From an uncultured Pelagibacteraceae bacterium (GTDB lineage: Bacteria > Pseudomonadota > Alphaproteobacteria > Pelagibacterales > AG-422-B15): 64,000 nucleotides of DNA. The stretch is from contig CACHAK010000007.1 in the NCBI GenBank assembly GCA_902577765.1, positions 1 to 64,000 of the forward strand, given 5' to 3'. The position numbers and the translations under genes were made by a program. The notes under the pieces are model-generated. The model was not told where the DNA came from. It saw only the letters and a list, made by a program, of their open reading frames with translations, and did not search any database. Shown piece after piece: positions 1-10,846 of the stretch. How positions within the stretch are numbered: the first letter of the stretch is position 1; each line of letters begins with the position of its first letter.

Positions 1-1
1 A

Positions 2-1054
<1,053 letters not shown>

Positions 1055-1057
1055 TTA

Positions 1058-2617
1058 TCAAACTCCAGTGACGCCTGACATACTGGCTGGAGCTGACTTT
1101 TCTCTTTTAATTATCAATTTATTTAAAGCGTTTATATATGCTTTTGCTGACGCAACAAGAGTATCAGTATGCGCGCCAAGTCCAACAACAGTTTTACCAT
1201 CTTCTGCCAACCTTACAGAAACTTCAGCTTGTGCATCCGTTCCTTCCGTAACAGCATGGACTTGATAAAGTAATAATTTTCCTTTATGAGGAATTAGTTG
1301 ACTCAAACCATTAAAGATTGCGTCAACAGGTCCATCTCCTGTTGAAGTAACTGTCTTAGGCTCATCATCAATTAAAAGACTGATCTCAGCTTTTTGAGGT
1401 CCTTTCGTTCCAGCTATAACTTGCAAATCCTGAAGTAAAATAGAATCATTAACTCTAATTACCTGGTCATCAATAATAGCAATGATGTCTTCATCATAAA
1501 TATTTTTCTTTTTGTCAGCTAAATTTTTAAAATTTTCAAAGGCCTCCTCAATTACATTGTCATTAATTGAATATCCAAGTTCAATTATCTTTTGTTTGAA
1601 TGCATGCCTGCCAGAGTGCTTGCCCATTACAAGATTTGACTCTGAAACTCCAACACTTTCTGGGGTCATAATTTCATACGTTTTATTATTTTTTAACATC
1701 CCATCCTGATGGATACCTGCTTCATGTGCAAAAGCATTCTTTCCAACGATTGCCTTATTAAATTGTACAGGAAAACCTGTCACTGCTGAGACAAGCTTAG
1801 AGGTTTTGGTTAGTTTTTCAGTATGTATGTTTGTTTGAAAAGGCATCATATCATTTCTAGTTCTGATCGCCATGACAACTTCTTCCATTGCGGCGTTACC
1901 GGCTCTTTCACCCAAACCATTTATAGTGCACTCAATTTGCCTTGCACCAGCTCTCACACCTGCAAGAGAATTTGCTACCGCTAATCCAAGATCATTGTGA
2001 CAATGTGTAGAAATTGTCACTTTATCAATATTTGAAACATTATTCATTAGATGGGTTATAATATTAGTAAATTCGTCAGGAATTGAGTATCCGACTGTAT
2101 CTGGAATATTAATGGTAGATGCACCATTTTTAATAGCAGCTTCGACAGTTTTACACATAAAGTCCAAGTCTGTCCTAGTTCCATCTTCACAAGACCACTC
2201 AACGTCATCACATAGATTTCTTGCAAAAGATACACTCTCAATTACCTTCTGGTAAACCTCATCAGAATTCAATTGTAACTTGTGTTTCATGTGAAGTTCA
2301 CTTGTTGAAATAAATGTATGTATTCTTGGAGCTGTTGCATTTTTAAGAGCATCCGCAGCTGTTTGAATGTCATGTTTTGAAGCTCTGCTCAAAGCGCATA
2401 TTGATGAATTTTTAATCTTTTTTGATATTTCAGAAACTGCTTCATAGTCTCCCTTTGATGCGGCAGGAAATCCTGCTTCAATAATATCAACTTTCAAATC
2501 TTCTAAAGCCTCTGCAATTTTTAATTTTTCTTCAATGTTCATTGAGGCACCAGGAGACTGCTCACCATCTCTTAATGTAGTGTCAAAAATCTTTATGTAA
2601 TTATTTTCTTTGTTCAT
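1058..2617 (-). CDS. leuA: 2-isopropylmalate synthase
   Basis: First committed enzyme of leucine synthesis: condenses acetyl-CoA with 2-oxoisovalerate. The 519-aa protein has the TIM-barrel domain with FDTTLRDGEQSPG near residue 10 and the metal-binding HCHNDLGLA motif, a linker region with GIHQDGMLK, and the C-terminal leucine-sensing regulatory domain (from roughly residue 390). The length is normal for the proteobacterial long form, so allosteric feedback is expected. The 5' leader holds a Leu-rich short reading frame and a hairpin (separate entries), suggesting transcription attenuation as a second layer. A GAGGATGAGAG stretch directly before the ATG supplies a ribosome-binding site. Confidence 0.96.
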   Translation of the reverse strand: MNKENNYIKIFDTTLRDGEQSPGASMNIEEKLKIAEALEDLKVDIIEAGFPAASKGDYEAVSEISKKIKNSSICALSRASKHDIQTAADALKNATAPRIHTFISTSELHMKHKLQLNSDEVYQKVIESVSFARNLCDDVEWSCEDGTRTDLDFMCKTVEAAIKNGASTINIPDTVGYSIPDEFTNIITHLMNNVSNIDKVTISTHCHNDLGLAVANSLAGVRAGARQIECTINGLGERAGNAAMEEVVMAIRTRNDMMPFQTNIHTEKLTKTSKLVSAVTGFPVQFNKAIVGKNAFAHEAGIHQDGMLKNNKTYEIMTPESVGVSESNLVMGKHSGRHAFKQKIIELGYSINDNVIEEAFENFKNLADKKKNIYDEDIIAIIDDQVIRVNDSILLQDLQVIAGTKGPQKAEISLLIDDEPKTVTSTGDGPVDAIFNGLSQLIPHKGKLLLYQVHAVTEGTDAQAEVSVRLAEDGKTVVGLGAHTDTLVASAKAYINALNKLIIKREKSAPASMSGVTGV

Positions 2618-2660
2618 CTCTCATCCTCTTGATAAAATTAAATTGTGTTAAAATTAAGTA

Positions 2661-2691
2661 CCCCCTGCAGTAATGTTATATTACCCAGGGG
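2661..2691 (-). promoter_or_regulatory. predicted attenuator hairpin of leuA
   Basis: On the minus strand CCCCTG pairs with CAGGGG and, inside it, GTAAT pairs with ATTAC around an ATAAC loop, separated by small bulges. The stem begins right after the Leu codon run and contains the leader peptide stop codon, so a ribosome that finishes the peptide would open it. A competing small hairpin, CTGC-TTA-GCAG, lies just upstream and overlaps the last leucine codons. The stretch after the stem (TACTTAATTTTA) is only moderately T-rich, so the hairpin might act as a weak terminator or as a structure occluding the leuA start. Confidence 0.5.
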
Positions 2692-2768
2692 CTGCTAAGC
2701 AGATCTAACAGCAATAGAGATTGAGAAGTGCTATTCACAGTTAATTGATTTTCAAAGTTTTTATTCAA
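2676..2768 (-). CDS. candidate leucine leader peptide upstream of leuA
   Basis: A short frame between a -10-like TATAAT and leuA. From TTG at 2768 it codes 30 aa, or from GTG at 2738 it codes 20 aa (MNSTSQSLLLLDLLSSPWVI). It has six leucines in seven codons (four in a row, then Asp, then two), using CTA, TTG, CTG, TTA, CTG, CTT. A GAGTGAT stretch lies upstream of the TTG. The stop codon falls in the loop-side part of the downstream hairpin. This is the classic arrangement of amino-acid attenuator peptides; start codon and function are inferred. Confidence 0.6.
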   Translation of the reverse strand: MNKNFENQLTVNSTSQSLLLLDLLSSPWVI

Positions 2769-2819
2769 TTTTATCACTCTGTTTTTTTGCACTTTCTACT
2801 TGTTTGAGATATTTCGATA

Positions 2820-2846
2820 ATTATATGAAAATTCGTTATTTTTCAA
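2820..2846 (-). promoter_or_regulatory. candidate leuA promoter
   Basis: On the minus strand a -35-like TTGAAA (2841-2846) and a perfect -10 TATAAT (2820-2825) are separated by 15 bases, slightly short of optimal. Transcription would begin near 2813 and give a leader of about 195 bases holding the Leu-rich peptide and hairpin before leuA. Confidence 0.4.
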
Positions 2847-2889
2847 CGTATTAGTAAAAAAACCTAATTTTTTGCCATAAATCAAGGAA

Positions 2890-2914
2890 ATTGCTGAACT
2901 GAAGTATTGCTGAA

Positions 2915-2916
<2 letters not shown>
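2890..2916. repeat. 11-bp direct repeat at the end of ilvC
   Basis: ATTGCTGAACT occurs twice at 2890-2900 and 2906-2916, a 16-bp period, the second copy overlapping the ilvC stop codon. There is no evident terminator hairpin here. Function unknown; could be chance in a low-complexity spacer. Confidence 0.45.
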
Positions 2917-3943
<1,027 letters not shown>

Positions 3944-4450
3944 TTACATCTTTTCTGTTCCACGTGCAATAGCTACTACACCAGTTCTTGATACCTCAGA
4001 GAGACCTAATGGCTTCATTAAATCGATGAAAGCATCAATTTTTCTTGGAGAACCATTCAATTCAAAGACGAAAGAATCGTGTGTTGTGTCTATAACTCTG
4101 GCTCTAAATACATCAGATAGCCGCATTGACTCTACTCTTTTTTCTCCAGTTGAAACAATTTTGACTAAGGCCATCTCCCTTTCAATACCCTGTTTCTCAA
4201 ATGTTACGTTTACTGCTCTTTTTACAGGTACAATTCTCTGTAATTGGCTAATCATTTTATTTACTGTTTCTTCAGTACCTGGCGCCACAATTGTAATCCT
4301 AGAGATATGTTTTTCTGCGTCTACTTCAGCAACTGTAAGACTATCAATGTTGTAACCTCTACCTGAAATTAAACCTATTACTCGCGCAAGAACACCTGGT
4401 TCATTATCAACAAGAACTGATACTGTATGTTTTGAAATTAATTCACTCAT
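3944..4450 (-). CDS. ilvH: acetolactate synthase small (regulatory) subunit
   Basis: Regulatory partner of the IlvI catalytic subunit; binds valine through an N-terminal ACT domain and stimulates activity. At 168 aa it has the normal small-subunit length. The ACT signature VSVLVDNEPGVLARV lies near residues 10-24, with the second ACT-like domain from about residue 80. Its start overlaps the end of ilvI by one base, typical of translational coupling that keeps the two subunits in step. Confidence 0.96.
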   Translation of the reverse strand: MSELISKHTVSVLVDNEPGVLARVIGLISGRGYNIDSLTVAEVDAEKHISRITIVAPGTEETVNKMISQLQRIVPVKRAVNVTFEKQGIEREMALVKIVSTGEKRVESMRLSDVFRARVIDTTHDSFVFELNGSPRKIDAFIDLMKPLGLSEVSRTGVVAIARGTEKM

Positions 4451-6219
4451 TATACTAATACTTTTCCTTCATCTGAGATCTCTTCTTTTTCTGTTTCATC
4501 TCCAAGCAACATTTCATTGTGGGCCTTTCCAGATGGTATCATTGGAAAAACATTTTCGTTTTCATCAACTACGCAGTCAAATATTACAGGACCATCATAA
4601 TCAATCATTTCATTTATTGCCTTATCAAGTTCACTCGGACTTTGGGCCCTTATACCCTTAGCGCCGTATGCTTCAGCAAGCTTTACAAAATCAGGTAAAG
4701 CATCTGTATAACTGTGAGAGTATCTTTTGTCGTGAAGAAGTTCTTGCCACTGCCTAACCATCCCCATGTATTGATTATTAATAATGAAAATCTTTACAGG
4801 CAGTTTGTGTTGAATAGCTGTCGACATTTCTTGTATACACATCAGTATTGAAGCTTCTCCTGCAATATCAATTACGAGTTTATCGGGATGAGCAACTTGA
4901 GCACCTATCGCAGCAGGCAAGCCAAAGCCCATAGTGCCTAAACCTCCAGATGTAATCCATCTATTAGGTCTATTAAATTTGTAATATTGCGCAGCCCACA
5001 TTTGATGCTGACCAACCTCAGTGGTTACAAAGACATCTTTTTCTTTAGTCAGCTCATATAATCTTTGTATTGCATATTGCGGCTTAATCGTTTTTTTATC
5101 TTCATTAAAGCCTAATGAGTCTACCTCTTTCCATTTATCTATTTGTTTCCACCAGTCTTTAATCTGAGGTTTATTAACTTTATAAACTTTTGATTTCCAT
5201 AGCTTAATGGCATCTTCAAGCACATGGGCAACATCACCAACCAAAGCAACATCTACATCGACAACCTTATTAATTGATGATGGATCAATATCGATATGGA
5301 TTTTTTTTGAATTTGGAGAAAACTCATCAATTTTTCCAGTAATTCTATCATCAAAACGTGCGCCAATGTTTATCATGAGGTCACATTTATTCATCGCCAT
5401 GTTAGCTTCGTATGTACCGTGCATGCCAAGCATTCCTACAAACTGAGTATCATCACCTGGAAACGCACCAAGTCCTTGAAGGGTGGATGTAATTGGAAAA
5501 CCAGTAAGACGAACAAACTCTCTTAGTAATTGAACGGCTGCATTTCCCGAATTGATTACTCCCCCTCCAGTGTAAAATATTGGCTTTTCAGCTTCTGCGA
5601 TTAATTTTAGAGCATCATCAATATTATCAATGTTCGCTTTTAATTTTGGTCTATAGGACTTATGTTTAACCGTATCAGGTCCAATATATGTTCCTGTTTG
5701 GAATTGAATATCTTTGGGTATATCTACGAGAACAGGTCCTGGTCTGCCACTTGAAGCTACATAAAAAGCTTCATGTAAAATTCGAGATAAATCACTTATA
5801 TCCTTAACTAGCCAATTATGCTTAGTGCACGGACGCGTAATTCCAACCGCATCACATTCCTGAAATGCATCAGTTCCAATTAAGTGCGTAGGAACTTGTC
5901 CACTAATACAAACAAGAGGAATTGAATCCATCATAGCATCAGTTAATCCAGTCACTGCGTTAGTAACTCCAGGGCCAGAAGTAACTAACATTACTCCAAC
6001 TTTACCACTTGACCTTGCATACCCTTCAGCAGCATGAGACGCTCCTTGTTCATGCCTTACTAAAAAATGGCGTATTTGATGGTTTGTATCCTTAGTTTTT
6101 GCTAATTCATCATATATCGGTAAAACTGCGCCACCAGGATAGCCAAATATTGTATCAACTTGTTGATCTTCCAAGGCCTTCAGAACCATTTGTGCACCAG
6201 TCATTTGCATATTAACCAT
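4450..6219 (-). CDS. ilvI: acetolactate synthase large (catalytic) subunit
   Basis: Thiamine-diphosphate and FAD enzyme making acetolactate from pyruvate, the entry step to branched-chain amino acids. The 589-aa protein has three domains: N-terminal PYR with [13 protein letters not shown] and catalytic Glu in [16 protein letters not shown], a central FAD domain, and C-terminal PP domain. The TPP motif begins AGEAS instead of the common GDAS/GDGS, a variant I note without assuming loss of function. An AGGGG ribosome-binding site lies before the start. First gene of the ilvI-ilvH-ilvC group, with a good promoter immediately upstream. Confidence 0.96.
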   Translation of the reverse strand: MVNMQMTGAQMVLKALEDQQVDTIFGYPGGAVLPIYDELAKTKDTNHQIRHFLVRHEQGASHAAEGYARSSGKVGVMLVTSGPGVTNAVTGLTDAMMDSIPLVCISGQVPTHLIGTDAFQECDAVGITRPCTKHNWLVKDISDLSRILHEAFYVASSGRPGPVLVDIPKDIQFQTGTYIGPDTVKHKSYRPKLKANIDNIDDALKLIAEAEKPIFYTGGGVINSGNAAVQLLREFVRLTGFPITSTLQGLGAFPGDDTQFVGMLGMHGTYEANMAMNKCDLMINIGARFDDRITGKIDEFSPNSKKIHIDIDPSSINKVVDVDVALVGDVAHVLEDAIKLWKSKVYKVNKPQIKDWWKQIDKWKEVDSLGFNEDKKTIKPQYAIQRLYELTKEKDVFVTTEVGQHQMWAAQYYKFNRPNRWITSGGLGTMGFGLPAAIGAQVAHPDKLVIDIAGEASILMCIQEMSTAIQHKLPVKIFIINNQYMGMVRQWQELLHDKRYSHSYTDALPDFVKLAEAYGAKGIRAQSPSELDKAINEMIDYDGPVIFDCVVDENENVFPMIPSGKAHNEMLLGDETEKEEISDEGKVLV

Positions 6220-6245
6220 AAATTATACCCCTAATAAGAAATGCC

Positions 6246-6274
6246 GTTTTATGGAGATTTACTTAATAAGTCAA
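6246..6274 (-). promoter_or_regulatory. candidate promoter of ilvI-ilvH-ilvC
   Basis: On the minus strand TTGACT (6269-6274) and TAAAAC (6246-6251) are separated by exactly 17 bases, with the expected start of transcription about 20 bases before the ilvI ATG. The leader would be too short for an attenuator, in contrast with leuA. Confidence 0.45.
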
Positions 6275-6312
6275 ATATTTTAAATATATGAAAAGAATAT
6301 TTTATATCTAAT

Positions 6313-7191
6313 TTACAAATATTTCTTTATATGAACATTTTGGGTAATATTATTACCTTTTATCCAAGTATCTTGTCTTTTTATATAGTTTCTAGTGTTT
6401 TTCTTCATCATGCTTTTGGCCTCATCTAAACTGACTTTTCCATCAATAAAGTTGGTTATTTCACGAACTCCAATTGCCTTCATAATTGATAATTCAGTGC
6501 TATAATTTTTCTTAATTAAAGATTTAACCTCATCGACAGCACCGTCATTAAACATATTATCAACTCTTTGCGCAGCTGACTCATAGAGCTTCTCACGTAA
6601 ATTGCCAGTTATGATCAACCTATAGTTTACATTATCAATTTTTTTATTTGGATTAAATTGCCAATCTTCTAAAACTTTTCCAGTCTGAAGCAGTAATGAA
6701 TAACTCCGCATTATTCTTTGTTTATCATTTGAATTAATTTTTGTGTTTGGATATTTAGTTAAAATTTTTTTATATAAATGGTCAAGGCCATTGATTTCTA
6801 AATCCAGCTTTGCCTGTTCTTCTATATTTTTTTTTACTGAAGGAATTTCGGAAAGTCCATCCATCAAGGCCTTTAAATACAAACCTGTTCCTCCTACAAC
6901 AATTGGGAGCAACTTATTATCGAAACAATTATTAATTTCGTACTTTGCTTTTTCTAGCCAAATAGCTGCTGAGCAACTTTCACTGCCTTTAAGCACTCCA
7001 TAAAGGCGATGGTCAAATTTTTTGCATGTCTCTTCATCTGGTCTATCAGTGAGTATCTCTAGATCTTTATACACCTGTAAACTATCAAAATTAATTATTG
7101 CTGATTTATGTTTAGAAGCAATTTGAGTTGCAAGTTTTGACTTTCCACTTGCTGTGGGACCAAAAATAACCAGTATGTCCCTTTTTTCCAT
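6313..7191 (-). CDS. miaA: tRNA dimethylallyltransferase
   Basis: Adds a dimethylallyl group to A37 of tRNAs that read UNN codons. The 292-aa length fits the family. The P-loop FGPTASGKSKLA is near residues 10-21, the family motif NFDSLQVYKDL follows near 35-45, and VVGGTGLYLKALM lies near residue 100. It sits 4 bases after the degP stop, so it probably ends the hflK-hflC-DUF2065-degP-miaA transcript. Linkage of miaA to hflKC is old, though hfq, the usual E. coli neighbour, is not here. Confidence 0.95.
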   Translation of the reverse strand: MEKRDILVIFGPTASGKSKLATQIASKHKSAIINFDSLQVYKDLEILTDRPDEETCKKFDHRLYGVLKGSESCSAAIWLEKAKYEINNCFDNKLLPIVVGGTGLYLKALMDGLSEIPSVKKNIEEQAKLDLEINGLDHLYKKILTKYPNTKINSNDKQRIMRSYSLLLQTGKVLEDWQFNPNKKIDNVNYRLIITGNLREKLYESAAQRVDNMFNDGAVDEVKSLIKKNYSTELSIMKAIGVREITNFIDGKVSLDEAKSMMKKNTRNYIKRQDTWIKGNNITQNVHIKKYL

Positions 7192-7195
7192 TTAC

Positions 7196-8599
7196 TTAGT
7201 CGAGAGACAATCTTGCGCCTATATATTTTTTAGAATTAGGGCCTGAATAGAAAACAATTAAAACATTTTCTTTTCCTTGAGAAACAACTTCGTCAATAAT
7301 TTGCAGCACATCACCAGATGATTTTACAGGTTTATTTTGTATTTCAATAATAATATCATCTTTCTTAATATTCTGCCTTAAAAGAAAAGAGTCATTGTCA
7401 ATTTCAGAAACTATTACGCCCTCTAAAGCTTGAGCTAGTTCCAATCTTAACTTATCTTCGATTGTCATAGTTCTAATTTTGATACCTAATTCATTTATAG
7501 GAACTACTGGACTATTATTTTCAATTGAGGCAAGTTCCTCTAAGGATGGCTGTTTGCCAAGGTTCACAAATAGCTGCACGGCTTTTTCATTTCTCCAAAC
7601 AACAACTTTTGCAGATTGGCCAATGTCTGCCTCAGCAACAAGTTTTGGAAGTGTTTGAACAGACTCTACTTCTTTGCCATTGAATTCAATAATGATATCC
7701 CCCTCATTAACCCCCCCTTTAAGGGCTGGGCTATCTGAAGTTAAACCCTGAACTAACGCACCATAAGTTTTACCAAGACCCAAGCTCTCCGCAATTTCAT
7801 CGGTTACTTCTTGTATTCTTACCCCCAACCAGGCTCTTTCAATTTCTCCTGTTTCTTGTAGTTGCTGAATAATGTTATTCGCAAGATTTGATGGAATAGC
7901 AAATCCAATTCCAATAGATCCACCACTTGGAGAAATGATCATTGAATTTACTCCAATCACTTTTCCGTCTAAATCAAATAATGGTCCTCCAGAATTACCT
8001 CTATTTATTGATGCATCAGTTTGAATGAAGTCATCATATCTTCCGGTAAGCATTCTTCCTCTTGCAGATACAATACCTGCAGTAACCGTGCCTCCTAGTC
8101 CATGTGGATTACCAATTGCCATAACCCAATTGCCTACTTTTGCAGTATCTGAGTCACCAAACTCTAAAAATGGAAGGTTTTTTGCGTCAACTTTCAAAAG
8201 TGCTAAATCTGTCTCAGCATCATAAGCAATCAATTCAGCTTCTAATTTTAATCCATCTGTAAATGTAACTTGAATGTCTGAAGCATTCTCTACAACGTGA
8301 TTATTTGTAACAATAAAACCATCAGCAGAAATTACAAAGCCTGAACCTAATGAATTAAATTCTCTTTCCGATGGTTCTGGACTGGGCATATTAAAGGGGA
8401 AATTGAAAAAATCTTCAATCGATGGCACTTGTGAACCTGTACTTTCAATTATGCCTGTGGTTGAAATATTTACAACTGAGGGTGAAACTTTCTCAACTAA
8501 ATCGGAGAAGGTGTCAGGTCCATTAAAGCTAAAGGCTTGGTAAGGAGAACAAATAAATAAAAGAAATATGACTGGTATGATTTTGAAATTTAATTTCAT
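7196..8599 (-). CDS. degP: periplasmic serine protease/chaperone, DegP/DegQ (HtrA) family
   Basis: Periplasmic housekeeping protease. A signal peptide (MKLNFKIIPVIFLLFICSP) begins at the ATG chosen here; this start overlaps the preceding stop as ATGA, whereas the longer frame to 8656 would add 19 residues in front of the signal and run into the upstream gene. With this start the protein has 467 aa. The catalytic triad is visible: His101 in VTNNHVVENA, Asp131 in AETDLALLKV and Ser203 in NRGNSGGPL. Two PDZ domains follow, roughly residues 250-340 and 370-460. Co-encoded with HflK and HflC, all acting on envelope protein quality. Confidence 0.93.
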   Translation of the reverse strand: MKLNFKIIPVIFLLFICSPYQAFSFNGPDTFSDLVEKVSPSVVNISTTGIIESTGSQVPSIEDFFNFPFNMPSPEPSEREFNSLGSGFVISADGFIVTNNHVVENASDIQVTFTDGLKLEAELIAYDAETDLALLKVDAKNLPFLEFGDSDTAKVGNWVMAIGNPHGLGGTVTAGIVSARGRMLTGRYDDFIQTDASINRGNSGGPLFDLDGKVIGVNSMIISPSGGSIGIGFAIPSNLANNIIQQLQETGEIERAWLGVRIQEVTDEIAESLGLGKTYGALVQGLTSDSPALKGGVNEGDIIIEFNGKEVESVQTLPKLVAEADIGQSAKVVVWRNEKAVQLFVNLGKQPSLEELASIENNSPVVPINELGIKIRTMTIEDKLRLELAQALEGVIVSEIDNDSFLLRQNIKKDDIIIEIQNKPVKSSGDVLQIIDEVVSQGKENVLIVFYSGPNSKKYIGARLSLD

Positions 8600-8784
8600 C
8601 TGACCGCAGTCCATAACATTAAAAAACCCAATATTGCAGATGCTAATCCTCCCCATTTCAAGGTATCGTTGTTCATAGCTAACATTGATTTAATCATTTT
8701 TTTCATTCTATCTGGAAATAAGGCATAAAGAAGGCCTTCTATAATTAAAAGTAATCCAAGAGAACCAAATATAAATTGTATCAT
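8596..8784 (-). CDS. DUF2065 (YjeT-like) small inner-membrane protein
   Basis: About 62 aa from the ATG at 8784, with two hydrophobic helices (FIFGSLGLLLIIEGLLYALF and GLASAILGFLMLW) separated by a basic loop (PDRMKKMIKSML). I chose this start because it lies 20 bases after hflC and gives the usual length; the open frame extends upstream to 8841 but that would overlap hflC. DUF2065 proteins commonly sit beside hflKC in proteobacteria; function unknown. Its stop overlaps the degP start by ATGA. Confidence 0.8.
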   Translation of the reverse strand: MIQFIFGSLGLLLIIEGLLYALFPDRMKKMIKSMLAMNNDTLKWGGLASAILGFLMLWTAVR

Positions 8785-8803
8785 ACTAGGAAAGCTAAAT
8801 ATT

Positions 8804-9664
8804 TTACTCGGAGTAAGTTCCGAAATATTGAAAAAATTCACTTTCAGGAGACAAGATCATAGTTGTATCTGAACTTTTTAGACCTTCAGCATATGCTTGC
8901 ATTGCTCTGTAGAAAGCAAAAAATTCAGGATCTTTACCAAATGCATCCGCAAATATCTTATTTGCCATACCGTCACCTTCACCGCGAATTATGTTGGCTT
9001 CTTTCTCCGCTTGAGATTTAATAATTGTAACTTCTTTATCAGCGGTTGATCGAATTTTTTGAGCCATTTCAGCACCTTTCGCTCTAAACTCTCTTGCTTC
9101 TCGTTCACGTTCAGTTTGCATTCTACCAAAAATTGCCTGACTGTTTGCTTCTGGTAAGTCAGCTCGTTTTATTCTTACATCTACAATTTCAATCCCAAAG
9201 TTCTTAACCTCGACTTCCGCTAATGAAGTAATTTGCTTCATTAACTTAGAACGATCATTAGAAAGCACAGCAGACAGAGGCTCTTCACCAAGTACACCCC
9301 TAATTCTTGAATTGACTACAGCAGATATTCTTGACCGAGCCACATTTTCATTACCAAATGCCTTATAAAACTCTAATACATCAACAATTTTGAACTTTAC
9401 ATAAGCGTCAACAATAAGCCTTTTTTGATCGGAAGCTATTACCTCAGCGGCGGGTGCATCAATATCTAAAATACGATTGTCAATAAATATTACATTCTGA
9501 ATAAATGGTATTTTAAAATTAAGACCTGGCTCTGTGATAACTCTTTTTGGATCACCGAACTGAAGCACAATTGCATTTTTTACTTCAAGTACTGTAAACA
9601 AGGTAAAATAAGCAACAATGGCAATAAAACCTAAAACTATTAGCGATATTCTAGTTGTGCTCAT
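8804..9664 (-). CDS. hflC: HflC, SPFH/band 7 modulator of FtsH
   Basis: Inner-membrane protein that with HflK forms a large cage around the FtsH protease and tunes turnover of membrane proteins. The 286-aa protein has one N-terminal transmembrane helix (ISLIVLGFIAIVAYFTLFTV) and a periplasmic band 7 domain with IVLQFGDPKRVITEPGLNFK near residue 32, then a helical stretch rich in Glu, Lys and Ala (about 180-235). It begins 2 bases after hflK and is clearly its operon partner. FtsH itself is not in the window. Confidence 0.95.
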   Translation of the reverse strand: MSTTRISLIVLGFIAIVAYFTLFTVLEVKNAIVLQFGDPKRVITEPGLNFKIPFIQNVIFIDNRILDIDAPAAEVIASDQKRLIVDAYVKFKIVDVLEFYKAFGNENVARSRISAVVNSRIRGVLGEEPLSAVLSNDRSKLMKQITSLAEVEVKNFGIEIVDVRIKRADLPEANSQAIFGRMQTEREREAREFRAKGAEMAQKIRSTADKEVTIIKSQAEKEANIIRGEGDGMANKIFADAFGKDPEFFAFYRAMQAYAEGLKSSDTTMILSPESEFFQYFGTYSE

Positions 9665-9666
9665 AA

Positions 9667-10740
9667 TTAATCCTGTGACTTCTTGCTTAATTCGGGAAGA
9701 GGCAAATAAGGGACAACAGAATCTCCTCCTGCTTTATCGATTATAACTTTGTCCATATCAGAAAATACATCTTCCATTGTCTCATAAAATATTCTTTTCT
9801 TTGTAACTTGAGGAGCTTTTGCATACTCTGTTTGAATTGATAGGAACCTTGCTGCCTTACCTTCACTATCAGCAATAACCTTTTGCCTGTAACCCTCAGC
9901 AGATTGAAGAATTTGTTCAGCTTCACCTCTTGCTCTAGGAATTATATCATTGGCGTAAGCTTCTGCCTCATTTCTTTGGCGTTCCATATCTGCCCTAGCA
10001 GCCTGTACATCTCTAAATGCGTCGATTACTTGTGCTGGCGGGTCAGCTTTCTGAGTTTGCACCTGTGTGATAGTGATTCCCGTGCCATATTCGTCTAAAA
10101 TTTCTTGTATAATTAACCTAGTTTGTTCCTCTATTTCAGTTCGTCCTTCTGTCAGAATGGATTGTAAGCCTCCCTGCCCTATAGACTCTCTCATAGCTGT
10201 CTCAGCAGCACTTTTCACAGTAAGTTCTGGCGCTTGTACATTAAATAGAAACTTACCGGCATCATTAATTAACCAAAAAACAGAAAAATCAATATCAACA
10301 ATATTCTCATCACCAGTTAACATTAGACTTTCTTCTTCGACATCTCTAATAGCAGTTACTCTTGAGTCAGGGCTTTGTCTGTAGCCAACATCGATTCTAT
10401 TTATTTTAGTTACTTTTGGTGTGAACACTCGCTCGATAGGGTAAGGTAAGTGATAATTTAAACCAGGTTGAGTTGTTTTGGTGTACTTCCCAAATTGCAA
10501 TACAACACCTTGCTCATCGGGTAAAACTCTGTAAAAACCACTAGCAAGCCAAATTAATATCAATATACCAATAATAATCAACGGTCCTAACTTTCCAAAA
10601 AATGAACCAGGCAGCATTCCTTTAAATCGGTTTTGAGCATTGCGTATAACATCATCCATATTTGGACCAGGACCGCGTCTACCGCTTCCATTTCCAGAAG
10701 AACCCCAAGGGTCGTTGTTGTTATTATCAGACCAAGACAT
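9667..10740 (-). CDS. hflK: HflK, SPFH/band 7 modulator of FtsH
   Basis: Partner of HflC in the FtsH-regulating membrane complex. The 357-aa protein starts with a Gly/Asn/Pro-rich cytosolic segment (MSWSDNNNNDPWGSSGNGSG), which is typical of HflK, then a transmembrane helix (LIIIGILILIWLASGFY, about residues 52-68) and the band 7 domain with VLQFGKYTKTTQPGLNYH. A coiled coil follows at about 240-310. First gene of its operon; the divergent mrp gene starts about 105 bases away. Confidence 0.95.
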   Translation of the reverse strand: MSWSDNNNNDPWGSSGNGSGRRGPGPNMDDVIRNAQNRFKGMLPGSFFGKLGPLIIIGILILIWLASGFYRVLPDEQGVVLQFGKYTKTTQPGLNYHLPYPIERVFTPKVTKINRIDVGYRQSPDSRVTAIRDVEEESLMLTGDENIVDIDFSVFWLINDAGKFLFNVQAPELTVKSAAETAMRESIGQGGLQSILTEGRTEIEEQTRLIIQEILDEYGTGITITQVQTQKADPPAQVIDAFRDVQAARADMERQRNEAEAYANDIIPRARGEAEQILQSAEGYRQKVIADSEGKAARFLSIQTEYAKAPQVTKKRIFYETMEDVFSDMDKVIIDKAGGDSVVPYLPLPELSKKSQD

Positions 10741-10813
10741 ATTATTTAGAATTATTACCTATATATGGTAAAAATGCTTAAAAGCAATTATTTACACTTA
10801 TAGTATGATATAT

Positions 10814-10827
10814 TGTAATTAATTACA
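10814..10827. promoter_or_regulatory. 14-bp perfect palindrome between hflK and mrp
   Basis: TGTAATTAATTACA is a perfect inverted repeat lying 19 bases before the mrp ATG and about 75 bases before hflK, just downstream of plausible -10 elements (TATAGT, TATGAT) for mrp. Size and position suit an operator for a dimeric regulator, but AT-rich palindromes also arise by chance. Confidence 0.35.
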
Positions 10828-10846
10828 CAAATACAAGATCTAAAAT

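Noticed and set aside
8600-8656. N-terminal extension of DegP (19 residues)
   Set aside because: It would precede a normal signal peptide and overlap the DUF2065 gene; the ATG at 8599 gives an ATGA overlap and standard length.
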